From Gemmatimonadota bacterium (GTDB taxonomy: Bacteria > Gemmatimonadota > Gemmatimonadetes > Longimicrobiales > Gaopeijiaceae), in the NCBI GenBank assembly GCA_041390125.1, contig JAWKQN010000004.1, positions 62,001 to 126,000 on the forward strand: a DNA stretch of 64,000 bases. The letters run 5' to 3'. This document shows, piece by piece, positions 41,466 through 50,398 of this stretch. A program made the translations under genes and the position numbers. The notes under the pieces are model-generated. The model did no database searches. It had not been told where the DNA came from and saw only the letters and a list, made by a program, of their open reading frames with translations. The number at the start of each line of letters is the position of its first letter. Position 1 is the stretch's first letter.

Positions 41466-42521
41466 ATGGCACGACGAATCCTTTGGATGGCTCTGGTCCT
41501 CTGCGTCGCCGGGACCGGTCCCCTGGCCGCCCAGATCCGGGGGCGCGTGGTGGACGACGCCGGTGCGCCCCTGGCCGACGTGCTGGTCGAGGCATGGAGC
41601 GCCTCCGACCGCCTCGCCACGACCCGCAGCGACGGCGAGGGGCGGTTCGCGTTCACCCGCCCGATCGCCGAGCGGGCCCGTAGTCTGTACCTGTACCGGC
41701 TGGGCTACCAGGCCATGCGCCCCGAGGTCGAATCCGGCCTGACCGAGCGCACCTACCGCATGCGGGCCGACCCCGTGGTCCTCGACGGGATCGTCGTGGG
41801 GGTGGAGGAGCCGGTGTGCCGGGTGGAGGAGGACCACGAGGCGCGCGCGCTCTGGGAGGCGGCCACCGATCGCTATGACCGGGGGATCGCCGACCTGGGG
41901 ATCGCGACCTACCTCGCCTCGGCCATCGCAGCGGTGCCGATCTCGGAGCTGGGTCCGCTCGACGTCGAGCATCCCGGGACCCAGCAGCGCGGCTCGGCCC
42001 CGCTCTTCCGCGCCAGCTGGGCCCGACGGGTGGAGCGCACTGGATACGCGCGCCGCTTGTCGGCAGCCAGCCCCGATGGCATGTACGTCGCGTGGGGCTA
42101 CCCGCCGCTCGAGGCCGACTTCGCCACCCACTTCGTCGACCCCGTGTTCGGGAAGCTGCACCGCTTCTCGGTCGAGGAGCAGACGGCCGACGGATGGCTG
42201 CTCCGGTTCTGCCCCAAGGACGAGGATCGGCCCAGCATCCGTGGGCTGCTCAAGGTGTCCGCTGCCGACACCACGCTGACGTGGGCGGAGTGGACCTTCC
42301 GTACGGAGCCGCCGGAGGAGGGCGCCGGGGGACGGGTGGTCTTTGCCAACGCCGGACCCGAGGCGCGGCCCTGGCCGCTGCCCGCCGAAGGCATGTTCTG
42401 GCGGCGGCTCGAAGGCAGCACCTACAAGGAGCGCTACCAGCGCTACGAGGGGTGGCTGGTCTCTCCGGGGGATTCCGTGCCCTTCCTGCCGGTCCGGGAT
42501 TCGATCCGCGCGACGCGCTGA
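41466..42521 (+). CDS. Exported carboxypeptidase-regulatory-like domain protein
   Basis: The 351-residue protein has a signal peptide (LVLCVAGTGPLAAQ). A small beta-sandwich of the carboxypeptidase D regulatory type follows (residues about 25-110): IRGRVVDDAGAPLADVLVEAW, then TRSDGEGRFAFTRP and LYRLGYQAM. The remaining 240 residues are unassigned. They carry two Cys (EPVCRVEED and RFCPKDED) and beta-rich stretches such as ADTTLTWAEWTFRTE. It may be a periplasmic or outer-membrane-associated receptor-like accessory; the TonB-dependent barrel often linked to this domain is absent. Confidence 0.78.
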   Translation: MARRILWMALVLCVAGTGPLAAQIRGRVVDDAGAPLADVLVEAWSASDRLATTRSDGEGRFAFTRPIAERARSLYLYRLGYQAMRPEVESGLTERTYRMRADPVVLDGIVVGVEEPVCRVEEDHEARALWEAATDRYDRGIADLGIATYLASAIAAVPISELGPLDVEHPGTQQRGSAPLFRASWARRVERTGYARRLSAASPDGMYVAWGYPPLEADFATHFVDPVFGKLHRFSVEEQTADGWLLRFCPKDEDRPSIRGLLKVSAADTTLTWAEWTFRTEPPEEGAGGRVVFANAGPEARPWPLPAEGMFWRRLEGSTYKERYQRYEGWLVSPGDSVPFLPVRDSIRATR

Positions 42522-42566
42522 GCGTCGACCTTGCCCGGGCGGAGCCGGATCGGTAAGACGTCCGGC

Positions 42567-43085
42567 ATGAAGCGACTGCTGCTGCTCCGCCACGCCAAGT
42601 CCAGCTGGGACGACCCCACGCTCGACGACTTCGATCGTCCGCTCGCGCCCCGCGGCCGCGCGGACGCCCCCCGGATGGGACGCCACCTGCGGGCGCAGGG
42701 ATGGATCCCGGACCGGGTGCTGTGCTCGCCGGCCCGACGCGCGGTCGAGACCTGGCAGGCGGTGGCCCCCGAGCTGGGTGAGGACCCGGAGGTCGAGCAG
42801 GACCGGACGATCTACATGGCGGCGCCGTCGACGCTGCTGCGGCGCATCCAGGCCGTGCGCTCGTCCGAGGACCGCCTGATGCTCGTGGGCCACAATCCCG
42901 GCATGGAGGAGCTGGCCCGTCGGCTGGTGGGCGACGGCCGCCGCAAGGACGTGGAGCGGCTGGAGACCAAGTACCCCACCTGCGCATTGGCCGTCTTCGA
43001 CGTGGACGTCGAGGCCTGGCGTGACGTGGAGTGGACACGCGCCACGCTCGTGGACTTCGTGCGCCCGAAGGACCTGGACGGATGA
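42567..43085 (+). CDS. SixA-type histidine phosphatase
   Basis: The 172-residue protein is a short histidine-phosphatase-superfamily member: the RHG-type motif LLLRHAKSSWDD, then DRPLAPRGRADAPRMG, CSPARRAVETWQ and LMLVGHNPGMEELARRL with the second catalytic His. SixA in E. coli dephosphorylates phosphohistidine on PTS/phosphorelay proteins; small-molecule or other phosphohistidine substrates are equally possible here. Length is typical. The stop overlaps the next gene's start by 4 bp (ATGA). Confidence 0.88.
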   Translation: MKRLLLLRHAKSSWDDPTLDDFDRPLAPRGRADAPRMGRHLRAQGWIPDRVLCSPARRAVETWQAVAPELGEDPEVEQDRTIYMAAPSTLLRRIQAVRSSEDRLMLVGHNPGMEELARRLVGDGRRKDVERLETKYPTCALAVFDVDVEAWRDVEWTRATLVDFVRPKDLDG

Positions 43086-43501
43086 GCACGCGGCGCCCGG
43101 ACGCGTCCGCGTTCTTGAGCGCCTACTATCTGGGTGGGACGCTGCTGTTCTGGGTGCTGGATGTCCTCGTGCAGGCGCCCGTGCGGGTCGCGCTGTCCAC
43201 GCCGCGCGCGCGTGCCGCCTACTATGTGGGCCTGCTCGCGATCGGTGCGGTCTGCCGCTGGCGGCCGCGGTGGGCTCCGGTCGCGGGCATCGCCGAGAGC
43301 GCGCTCAATCTGACCCTGATCTTCGTGGGCCTGTGGCTGCCGATCGTGGCGCTCTCCGATGCCGTCCTCGCGGGTGGTGATCCGGCGGCGCCGCACTCCC
43401 TGTTCCGCGTGCTCAACGCCGTGCTGTCCGTGGCGGTGCTCACGTACGCGCTCCGGCGCAATGAACGCGCGCTGCTGCGCATGGCGGGGGGGCGACGGTG
43501 A
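43082..43501 (+). CDS. Small integral membrane protein, unknown function
   Basis: The 139-residue protein has about four hydrophobic segments (AYYLGGTLLFWVLDVLV; AYYVGLLAIGAVC; SALNLTLIFVGLWLPIVALS; VLNAVLSVAVLTYAL) and a basic C-terminus (RRNERALLRMAGGRR). I do not recognise the family. It is sandwiched between the SixA-like and M20-like genes with 4-bp overlaps on both sides, so the three are co-translated. Confidence 0.75.
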   Translation: MSTRRPDASAFLSAYYLGGTLLFWVLDVLVQAPVRVALSTPRARAAYYVGLLAIGAVCRWRPRWAPVAGIAESALNLTLIFVGLWLPIVALSDAVLAGGDPAAPHSLFRVLNAVLSVAVLTYALRRNERALLRMAGGRR

Positions 43502-44799
43502 CTCCCACGCGACGCGGGTTCGTGACGGCGCTGGGACCGCTGACGCTCGCGCCATTCGTGGGATGGTCCGGCCGCGGCGCCGCGCCGTCCGTGGATGGGC
43601 CGCGCCTGCTGGAGCGCTTCCACGGCCTCGCGCGTTTCGGCGCCACGCCCGAGGGCGGCATCTCCCGCGTCGCGTTCTCCGACGCCGATCTGGCCGCGCG
43701 CGCCTACCTCACCGACTGGATGCGTGCGGCCGGGCTGGACGTGCACGTCGACGTGGCGGGCAACCTGGTCGGGCGTCGTCCGGGCCGCGAGGACCTGGCC
43801 CCGATCTGTCTGGGCTCGCACATCGACTCCGTCCCCGAAGGCGGGAACTTCGACGGGCAGGTGGGATCGGCGGCAGCCGTCGAGGTTGCGCATACGTTGC
43901 TGGACAGCGGAGTCCGGCTGCGGCATCCGCTCGAGGTGCTGATCTTCCCCAACGAGGAGGGCGGCAAGACCGGGAGCCGTGCGCTGGCCGGGGAGGTGGG
44001 CGCGGAGGAGATGACGCTGCCCACCGCGAGCGGCTTCACCATCGGGGAAGGTCTGGCGCGCATCGGCGGGGATCCCGCCCGGTTGGCCGAGGCCGCGCGC
44101 GGCCCCGACTCCGTCGCGGCCTTCTTCGAGCTGCACATCGAGCAGGGGGGTGTGCTCGACCGCAGGGGGATCCCGATCGGGGTGGTGGAAGGCATCGTGG
44201 GGATCCGGCGCTGGCGCGTGACCGTGGAGGGGCATCAGAACCACGCCGGCACCACGCCCATGCCCGACCGGACGGACGCGATGGTCCTGGCCGCGCGCGT
44301 GGTGGTGGCCATCGACGACGTGCTCCGGGCGCGGCCCGGAACCCACGTGGGCACGGTCGGGCAGATCGAGGCGTTCCCGGGTGCGGCCAACGTGATCGCG
44401 GGCCGGGTGGTGCACACGCTGGAGATCCGCGATCTGCGCATGGAGACCATCGACGCGCTCTTCGCCGACGTGCGTGCGCGCGCCGAGGCGATCGCCGACG
44501 GGGCCGGGGGACGCGTCTCGTTCGAGCCGTACTACGTCAGCTACGCGGCGCCGACCGAGGAGCGCTTGCGCCGCCATGTCGAGGCCAGCGCCGAAGCGCT
44601 GGGCCTCGAGACGCTGCGCCTGCCGAGCGGCGCCGGGCACGACGCGCAGAGCATGGCGCGGCTCGGTCCCATCGGGATGATCTTCGTGCCGAGCGTGGAC
44701 GGGATCAGCCACTCCCCCGACGAGCTCACGCGGGACCCGCACATCGTGCAGGGCGCGAACGTCCTGTTGGGCACGGTGCTGGCCGCCGACGCGGACTGA
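43498..44799 (+). CDS. M20-family amidohydrolase (allantoate/N-carbamoyl-L-amino acid hydrolase type)
   Basis: The 433-residue dinuclear-metal hydrolase has metal-site motifs CLGSHIDSVPEGGNFDGQVG (His, Asp), FPNEEGG (Glu), ELHIEQGGVLD and GHDAQSMARLG, plus the dimerisation-domain GHQNHAGTTPMPDRTDA. These are characteristic of the HyuC/AllC branch that hydrolyses N-carbamoyl-amino acids, ureidoglycolate or allantoate. The N-terminus TPTRRGFVTALGPLTLAPFVGW looks like a Tat signal, unusual for this normally cytosolic group. The GTG start overlaps the membrane-protein stop (GTGA). Confidence 0.88.
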   Translation: MTPTRRGFVTALGPLTLAPFVGWSGRGAAPSVDGPRLLERFHGLARFGATPEGGISRVAFSDADLAARAYLTDWMRAAGLDVHVDVAGNLVGRRPGREDLAPICLGSHIDSVPEGGNFDGQVGSAAAVEVAHTLLDSGVRLRHPLEVLIFPNEEGGKTGSRALAGEVGAEEMTLPTASGFTIGEGLARIGGDPARLAEAARGPDSVAAFFELHIEQGGVLDRRGIPIGVVEGIVGIRRWRVTVEGHQNHAGTTPMPDRTDAMVLAARVVVAIDDVLRARPGTHVGTVGQIEAFPGAANVIAGRVVHTLEIRDLRMETIDALFADVRARAEAIADGAGGRVSFEPYYVSYAAPTEERLRRHVEASAEALGLETLRLPSGAGHDAQSMARLGPIGMIFVPSVDGISHSPDELTRDPHIVQGANVLLGTVLAADAD

Positions 44800-44887
44800 C
44801 GCGTCCACACGCACGGACGTGCACCGGTGCGCTGACACGGGCGCCCGACCTCGCGGGCTCCCCCCGCTGCCGCCCCCGGCTCTCTCC

Positions 44888-45355
44888 TCAGAAGCGGTAG
44901 TCCAGCGCGTGCGCGAGCCCCTCCAGGTGGAGCCGCACGATCCCGCTGGAGGCGCCGTACGACGCGCGGTACCGCTCCGCGACCGGGGTCAGGTCGAAGC
45001 GGAGGGTGGTCTGCAGAAGCCCGTCGCAGGGGTCGTCTCCTGCGTCGTGGGCGAGGATGAGCGCCAGTCCCACGGGCCACGATTCCTGGAAGGAACCCTG
45101 ACCCACCACCTGGAAGCGATGCTCCGCGCACCCGCCACCGTAGCGGACCTCCAGGGTCAGCGTGTCTCCGGCGACGGCGCCACGCAGGATCTCCACCGGA
45201 TCGCGCGCCCACGAGGCCGGCGCGCCGGAGCCGAACGTCACCGCGGAGGACAGCTCCTCGAGCCGCAGGTCCGCGGGCGAGGACGCGTCACACGCGTGCT
45301 GGAGGACTGCCACGATGAACACGGCGGTCAGGCAGCGTCTACGGCTTCGGGTCAT
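44888..45355 (-). CDS. Putative lipoprotein, unknown function
   Basis: The 155-residue protein has a basic N-terminus and a lipobox-like LTAVFIVAVLQHAC (Cys22). The mature part is beta-rich: DTLTLEVRYGGGCAEHRFQVVG, then WPVGLALILAHDAGDDPCDGLL and GIVRLHLEGLAHALDYRF. It includes two further Cys that could form a disulfide. The pattern of a GGGCxxH strand and a DDPCD loop recalls small secreted domains in several Gram-negative genomes, but I cannot name a family. It lies between the convergent M20 gene and the ligD end. Confidence 0.7.
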   Translation of the reverse strand: MTRSRRRCLTAVFIVAVLQHACDASSPADLRLEELSSAVTFGSGAPASWARDPVEILRGAVAGDTLTLEVRYGGGCAEHRFQVVGQGSFQESWPVGLALILAHDAGDDPCDGLLQTTLRFDLTPVAERYRASYGASSGIVRLHLEGLAHALDYRF

Positions 45356-45437
45356 GCGTCTCCTCCGGGTTCAGAGGGAAACGCGCGAGCGGGCCGGGAA
45401 CGGACGCCCCGGGGTCGCACGCCCCCGGAAGGGGCCG

Positions 45438-47939
45438 CTACCCGCGGAAGCGCCCGGCCAGACGGGACAGCGCCCCCACCAGATCCGGCCTCAGCGTGAG
45501 CAGCCCCTCGAAGGGGTCGCGCTTCTGCCGGCGCACCCGCTCGGGCACGGAGCGGATGGTGTGGTCGCGCAGGTCGAGCGTGTCGTCCACCTCGCTCCAG
45601 TGGAGCGGTGTCGAGACCGGGGCGTGCGGGAGGGGGCGCACCGAGAACGGGGCCACCAGGAGCTGCCCGGAGCGGTTCTGCAGGAAGTCCACGTAGACCT
45701 TCCCTTCGCGCTTCCTGGGATTGCGCGTGACGGTGGCCTGATCGGGCAGCTCCTGCACGACCACCCGGGCCAGCAGCTCGCCGAGCGTGCGGGACTGGTC
45801 GTAGGTGCAGCGGCCGCCGAGCGGGATCAGCACGTGCAGTCCCGTCGATCCGGACGTCTTGATGAACGCGGGCAGGCCGATCTCGTCGGTGACCTCGCGG
45901 ATGAGCAGCGCGCACGCCACCACGTCGGCGAACGGCGCGTCCTTGGGATCGAGGTCCAGGATGCACCAGTCGGGATGCTGGAGCGTCGCGACGCGGCTCG
46001 ACCACACGTGCAGCGGGATGGCCGCGGAATTGGCCACGTAGAGCAGGGATTCGAGATCGTCGCACACGAAGTACCGCAGCTCCTTCTCGGAGCTCTCACT
46101 CCACACCGTCTCCAGCCGGAGCCAGTCCGGCGCGAAGTCCGGCGCGTTCTTCTGGTAGAAGCTCTTGCCCTCGATGCCGTCCGGGTAGCGGGTGAGCACG
46201 AGCGGCCGGTCCGCCAGGTACGGGAGCAGGGCGGGGGAGATGGTGCGGTAGTACTCGATGAGGTCGCCCTTGGTGTACCCTTCCGCCGGCCAGAACACCT
46301 TGTCGAGGTTGGTGAAGTGGACCACCCTCGCAGCCGCGTCGTTCACGACCTCGACCGGCTCCTCCAGCGTGTCGGTCCGCAGGCGGAGGACGCAGTCCGT
46401 GGGCGGCTTGTCCTCCCGGAGCCGTACGAACGACGGCTGCCGGAGCATGCCGTCGTCCGTGACCTCCTTGTAGCGCACCTCGGCCACGAGGTCGGGTGCC
46501 ACCCAGTGGTGACCGGCGCCCGTGGGCACCGGCCCCGCCGAGGGAGCATCCGCGGCGGGCAGCGCGTCCAGGCGCTCGCCGATGGCCTGCAGGGTCTTCC
46601 GGTCGAAGCCGGTGCCCACGCGCCCGCTGTAGACCAGGGTGTCGCCGTCGTACAGCCCCAGGTGCAGCGCGCCGAAGGCGTCCCGCGTGCCGGTCCCCTC
46701 CGTCCATCCCACCACGACGAAGTCGTCCGTCTCCACCGTGCGGATCTTGATCCACTTGCTGGATCGTCCGGCCACGTAGGGCGCGTTCGCGTCCTTGGCC
46801 ACGATGCCCTCGAGACGCATGCGGGTCGCATGGTCGAACATGGCCTCGCCTTGCGTGGGGATGTGGTCCGAGAAGCGGATGGGCCCGATCGGCGGAAGGA
46901 GCTCCCGCAGCAGGGCCTTGCGCTCGAGGAGCGGAAGCGGGCGGAGGTCGTGCCCTTCGAGCGCCAGCAGATCGAAGGCGTAGTACGTGGCCGGCAGCTC
47001 CACCGAGGCGCGCAGCACGTCCGTGCGGCGGGTCAGGCGTCCCCGCTTCTGCAGCCGTTGGAAGCTGGGCAGGCCCTGCTCGTCGTGCACCACCGCCTCG
47101 CCGTCCAGGATCAGTCCGTCGTAGGGCAAGCCGCGCACGGCGCGCTCGATCTCGGGGAACGTCGCCGTGAGATCGTTGTGGTTGCGGGAGATCAGACGTG
47201 CCTTGCCGTCGTTGCGCGCGCCCAGGAGACGGTATCCGTCGTACTTGATCTCGAAGATCCATCCCTCCCGCGTGAAGGCCTTGGCGCGCGCCTCCGCCAG
47301 CATCATCCGCAGCGTGCGCGGGTCCACGTCGCGCGCGGGCGCGCCCTCCGCTTCGAGGCGTTCGATCAGGGCGGATCCCTTGCTGGACCCGGCCTTGACC
47401 TCCTGCGCCGTCAGGCCCGAGAAGATGGACTCGGTCGGATACAGCTCCGTGCCCTCCTCCCGCACCCACCCGTCGCGCTCCTTGATCAGGAGCCAGTCGG
47501 TCTTCGTGCGAACCAGGGTCCAGCGGCCCTGCAGCTTGTAGCCGCGCAGGTTGAAGAGGAGCTTGCCCTTCTCCAGGCCCTCCTCGGGATCCTCCAGGGG
47601 GATCCAGGTGCCGGCGTCCCAGACGATCACGCCGCCCGCGCCGTAGTTGCCCTCGGGGATCACGCCCTCGAAATCGTAGTATTCCAGAGGGTGATCCTCC
47701 GTGTGGACCGCCAGGCGCTTGTCCGCCGGGTTGGGGGAGGGGCCCTTGGGTACCGCCCAGGAGAGCAGGACGCCGTTCAGCTCCAGCCGCAGGTCGTAGT
47801 GGAGCCGGGTGGCCGCATGCATCTGTACCACGAAGCGATTCGCGCCCGGCAGGACCCCTCCCCCGAAGGGCTCCGGCGTGGCGGAAGGGGATCGCTTTGC
47901 ACGGTATGGCTTTAGGGGATCGCTCTTTCTTGCCGGCAT
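45438..47939 (-). CDS. ligD: ATP-dependent DNA ligase D (PE-LIG-POL)
   Basis: The 833-residue protein carries all three LigD activities. The 3'-phosphoesterase is first (residues about 30-165; HYDLRLELNGVLLSWAVPKG, HTEDHPLEYYDFEG). The ligase core is next (about 205-510; adenylated Lys232 in IKYDGYR, then DGEAVVHDEQG, EGIVAKDANAPY). The primase/polymerase is last (about 540-830; FTNLDKVFWPAEGYTKGDL, catalytic DLDPKD, KTSGSTGLHVLIP, YVDFLQNRSGQ). With Ku it performs non-homologous end joining: end cleaning, fill-in and sealing. ATG 47939 is preferred because the longer frame would cross the ku start. It diverges from ku over 26 bp. Confidence 0.95.
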   Translation of the reverse strand: MPARKSDPLKPYRAKRSPSATPEPFGGGVLPGANRFVVQMHAATRLHYDLRLELNGVLLSWAVPKGPSPNPADKRLAVHTEDHPLEYYDFEGVIPEGNYGAGGVIVWDAGTWIPLEDPEEGLEKGKLLFNLRGYKLQGRWTLVRTKTDWLLIKERDGWVREEGTELYPTESIFSGLTAQEVKAGSSKGSALIERLEAEGAPARDVDPRTLRMMLAEARAKAFTREGWIFEIKYDGYRLLGARNDGKARLISRNHNDLTATFPEIERAVRGLPYDGLILDGEAVVHDEQGLPSFQRLQKRGRLTRRTDVLRASVELPATYYAFDLLALEGHDLRPLPLLERKALLRELLPPIGPIRFSDHIPTQGEAMFDHATRMRLEGIVAKDANAPYVAGRSSKWIKIRTVETDDFVVVGWTEGTGTRDAFGALHLGLYDGDTLVYSGRVGTGFDRKTLQAIGERLDALPAADAPSAGPVPTGAGHHWVAPDLVAEVRYKEVTDDGMLRQPSFVRLREDKPPTDCVLRLRTDTLEEPVEVVNDAAARVVHFTNLDKVFWPAEGYTKGDLIEYYRTISPALLPYLADRPLVLTRYPDGIEGKSFYQKNAPDFAPDWLRLETVWSESSEKELRYFVCDDLESLLYVANSAAIPLHVWSSRVATLQHPDWCILDLDPKDAPFADVVACALLIREVTDEIGLPAFIKTSGSTGLHVLIPLGGRCTYDQSRTLGELLARVVVQELPDQATVTRNPRKREGKVYVDFLQNRSGQLLVAPFSVRPLPHAPVSTPLHWSEVDDTLDLRDHTIRSVPERVRRQKRDPFEGLLTLRPDLVGALSRLAGRFRG

Positions 47940-47956
47940 GGACCCTGGCCTATATT
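47927..47956. promoter_or_regulatory. Shared divergent promoter element of ku and ligD
   Basis: TATATT (47951-47956) with a possible TTCTTG 18 bp upstream (47927-47932) forms a promoter for ku. The -10 box ends 9 nt before the ku ATG, so the transcript would start at or next to the ATG (leaderless), consistent with the absence of a Shine-Dalgarno. Read on the other strand the same box is AATATA, about 11 nt before the ligD ATG, so it may serve both directions. Confidence 0.5.
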
Positions 47957-47965
47957 CTTGATCCC

Positions 47966-48817
47966 ATGAGCGCACGTCCGATCGCGGCAGCCACGATCTC
48001 GTTCGGGCTCGTGTCGATTCCCGCCAAGCTCTACTCGACCGCTGAATCGTCGTCGAAGATCTCGTTCAACTGGTTGAACAAGGCGACGGGGAAGCGGGTC
48101 AAGCAGCAGTACGTCGATCCTACGACGGACAAGGTCGTCTCCCGCGACGACATGATCAAAGGCTTCGAGTTCGCCAAGGACCAGTACGTGACCTTCGAGC
48201 CCGACGAGCTCAAGGCCATCGAGGCCCAGTCGACCAACAGCATCGAGATCAAGGAGTTCGTGCCGGCCGACACGGTCGACCGGCTCTACTACGATCGCGG
48301 CTACTACCTCGGTCCGGACAAGGGCGGGGCCCAGGCCTATCGGCTCCTGTCGGCTGCCCTGCGGGAGACCGACCGGGTGGCCATCGGAACCTACGCCGCC
48401 CGCGGCCGCACGCACCTGGTGATGATCCGTCCGATGGAGGACGGGCTCATGCTCGAGCAGCTCTACTTCCCGGACGAGCTGCGGGCCTTCTCCGAGGTGG
48501 ACCTCGAGGAGGGCAAGGTGGACGAGCTGCAGCTCAAGCTCGCCATCCAGCTCATCGACCAGGCCGCCAAGGAGCGGTTCGATCCATCCGCCTATCAGGA
48601 CGAGGTGCGCGAGCGGGTCGAAGCCCTGATCCAGAAGAAGGTGGAGGGGGAGCAGATCACGGTGTCGGCAGAGGTGGAGCCGGAGACCAAGATCATCGAC
48701 CTCATGGAGGCGCTGAAGGCCAGCCTGGCCGCCGACGGGGGCAAGGAACGCAAGCCGCCCGCCCGCGCCGAGAAGAAGGACGCGTCCAAGACCGCCCGGA
48801 AGCGGGCGGCAGGGTAG
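47966..48817 (+). CDS. ku: Non-homologous end-joining protein Ku
   Basis: The 283-residue bacterial Ku is a homodimeric DNA-end-binding ring. It starts with MSARPIAAATISFGLVSIPAKLY and contains the conserved core: FVPADTVDRLYYDRGYYLGPD, then RVAIGTYAARGRTHLVMIRP, ELQLKLAIQLIDQAAKERFDPSAYQDEVRERVEAL in two steps, and a C-terminal LigD-interaction/basic tail (KKDASKTARKRAAG). It recruits LigD, encoded divergently next to it. There is no Shine-Dalgarno before the ATG. A MerR-TPR gene follows after 6 bp and is probably co-transcribed. Confidence 0.96.
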   Translation: MSARPIAAATISFGLVSIPAKLYSTAESSSKISFNWLNKATGKRVKQQYVDPTTDKVVSRDDMIKGFEFAKDQYVTFEPDELKAIEAQSTNSIEIKEFVPADTVDRLYYDRGYYLGPDKGGAQAYRLLSAALRETDRVAIGTYAARGRTHLVMIRPMEDGLMLEQLYFPDELRAFSEVDLEEGKVDELQLKLAIQLIDQAAKERFDPSAYQDEVRERVEALIQKKVEGEQITVSAEVEPETKIIDLMEALKASLAADGGKERKPPARAEKKDASKTARKRAAG

Positions 48818-48823
48818 GGCCGC

Positions 48824-49702
48824 ATGGCCGTCGTGGTCTACAGCGAATCCCAGGGCTACGGCACCGCCGAGGTGGCCGACGTCATGGGGCTGTCGCCCCG
48901 CCAGGTGCGCTCCTTCGTCTACGCCGGTCTGATCGAACCCGTGAAGGGGCCGCGGGGGGACTACCGCTTCTCCTTCCAGGACCTGGTGCTGCTCCGGATG
49001 GGCGCCCAGCTGCAGCGCTCCCGCATCCCGCTCCACGCGGTGCGCAAGGCGCTGCACGGCCTCCGGGAGCAGCTCGCCGACGACCTGCCGCTGAGCGCCA
49101 TCCGCGTGGACGCGCTGGGCGAGACGGTCATCGCACGGGACCGTGAAGGGGTCTGGGCGCCGGAGACCGGGCAGCGCTACTTCAACTTCACGCTGCCCGA
49201 GCCCCCTCCGCCCGGGACGGCCACCGCCGTCCTGGAGCCGGCCGACGACATCGTCGCCGACGCCTGGGTGGAACCCCGGCTGCAGGGCAGCACGGCCACG
49301 GAATGGTTCGACCGGGCCATCGACCTGGAGGACGTCTCCACCCCGGAGGCCAAGGCCGCCTATCGCCGGGCCCTCCAGCTGGATCCCGACCTCGCGGACG
49401 CCCACGCCAACCTGGGCCGTCTGCTCCACCAGGAAGGTCGGCTCGACCTGGCGGTGGATCACTACGGACGGGCCGCCGAGCTGGATCCGCGAAGCGCCAC
49501 CGCCGCCTTCAACCTGGGCGTGGCCCTCGAAGATCTGGGTCGGGAGGCCGAAGCGGTCCGCGCCTACGCGCGCGCCCTGGTGGCCGACCCCGGGCGGCCC
49601 GAGCCCCACTTCAACCTGTCGCGCCTGTACGAGGCCATGGGGCGGGAGACCGACGCGCTCCACCACCTGGTGGAGTACCGGCGGCTGTCGCGCGCCCGCT
49701 GA
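48824..49702 (+). CDS. MerR-type DNA-binding domain fused to TPR repeats
   Basis: The 292-residue protein has an N-terminal MerR-like winged helix (residues about 10-80): YGTAEVADVMGLSPRQVRSFVYAG, then GPRGDYRFSFQDLVLLR and LHAVRKALHGLR. From about residue 165 come three or four tetratricopeptide repeats: AKAAYRRALQLDPDLADAHANLG, then RLDLAVDHYGRAAELDPRSATAAFNLG and EAVRAYARALVADPGRPEPHFNLS. No metal-binding Cys of metal-sensing MerR proteins is present. It sits 6 bp after ku, suggesting a regulator or accessory of end joining; that link is inference. An independent regulator read from the same message is the alternative. Confidence 0.85.
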   Translation: MAVVVYSESQGYGTAEVADVMGLSPRQVRSFVYAGLIEPVKGPRGDYRFSFQDLVLLRMGAQLQRSRIPLHAVRKALHGLREQLADDLPLSAIRVDALGETVIARDREGVWAPETGQRYFNFTLPEPPPPGTATAVLEPADDIVADAWVEPRLQGSTATEWFDRAIDLEDVSTPEAKAAYRRALQLDPDLADAHANLGRLLHQEGRLDLAVDHYGRAAELDPRSATAAFNLGVALEDLGREAEAVRAYARALVADPGRPEPHFNLSRLYEAMGRETDALHHLVEYRRLSRAR

Positions 49703-49927
49703 CGCGCCTCCCGGTCCACCCCCGCCGCCCCCGCCTCCGGCCGACCGGGCGCGGCCGCGGGGGTCGTGCCGGTCCGCCCCGACGGACGGGCTCCGGCTCC
49801 CCGGACGGCGCCCTCCCGAGCCTCCCGGCGGCCGACGTTGCGCTGGCGCGGCGGTTCCGGGGGCAGTAGCCTTCGCGCCCGCGGGTCGGACGCACGGGCC
49901 GGGGGCATCCGGTCCCGGAGAACGCTG

Positions 49928-50392
49928 ATGGTGGGTCGTACAGAGGGCCGTCGAGGCATCACGCTCGTCGAGCTGCTCATCGTGCTCGTCGTGCTGGGGA
50001 TCCTGGTGGCCGCCGCCATCCCGCGTCTGGACCGCGTCCGGACGCGGGCCCTCGGGGCCGCACTCGCCGCCGACCTGTACCGGTTGCGCCTGGCGCAGGA
50101 GCAATACGTGGCGGACGGGCGGCCCAGCTACTCCACGGACCTCGCCGAGCTGGGCTTCGTACCCAGCGAAGGGGTCGATCTCGTCGTGAGCGAGGCGACC
50201 CAGGACGGGTGGTCCGCCGTGGCCACCAGCCGTCGCGATCCCGACGTCCGCTGCTCCGTCTTCCACCACCTCTCCGCGGCCAGCGGGGTCTGGCCGGCCC
50301 AACAGGCGGGGACGGTCGCCTGTGCGCGCGGCCAGCAGCCCTTCGGCGTGCCCCCCTCGGCCCCCAACCCCAACAACTCCATCATCCGCTGA
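49928..50392 (+). CDS. Type IV pilin-like (prepilin N-methylation) protein
   Basis: The 154-residue protein has a class III signal: RRG followed by ITLVELLIVLVVLGILV, with cleavage after Gly10 and the conserved Glu at +5 (Glu15). The globular part is short, with Tyr-rich ADLYRLRLAQEQYVADG, one Cys pair (VRCSVFHH and TVACARG) and a Pro/Asn-rich end. It could be a minor or major pilin or a pseudopilin; no pilus assembly genes are nearby. The gap 49703-49927 upstream is C-rich and shows no gene. Confidence 0.85.
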   Translation: MVGRTEGRRGITLVELLIVLVVLGILVAAAIPRLDRVRTRALGAALAADLYRLRLAQEQYVADGRPSYSTDLAELGFVPSEGVDLVVSEATQDGWSAVATSRRDPDVRCSVFHHLSAASGVWPAQQAGTVACARGQQPFGVPPSAPNPNNSIIR

Positions 50393-50398
50393 CGCCGC

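Noticed and set aside
45162..47915. Plus-strand open frame opposite ligD
   Set aside because: Antisense shadow of the LigD gene; all catalytic motifs are on the minus strand.
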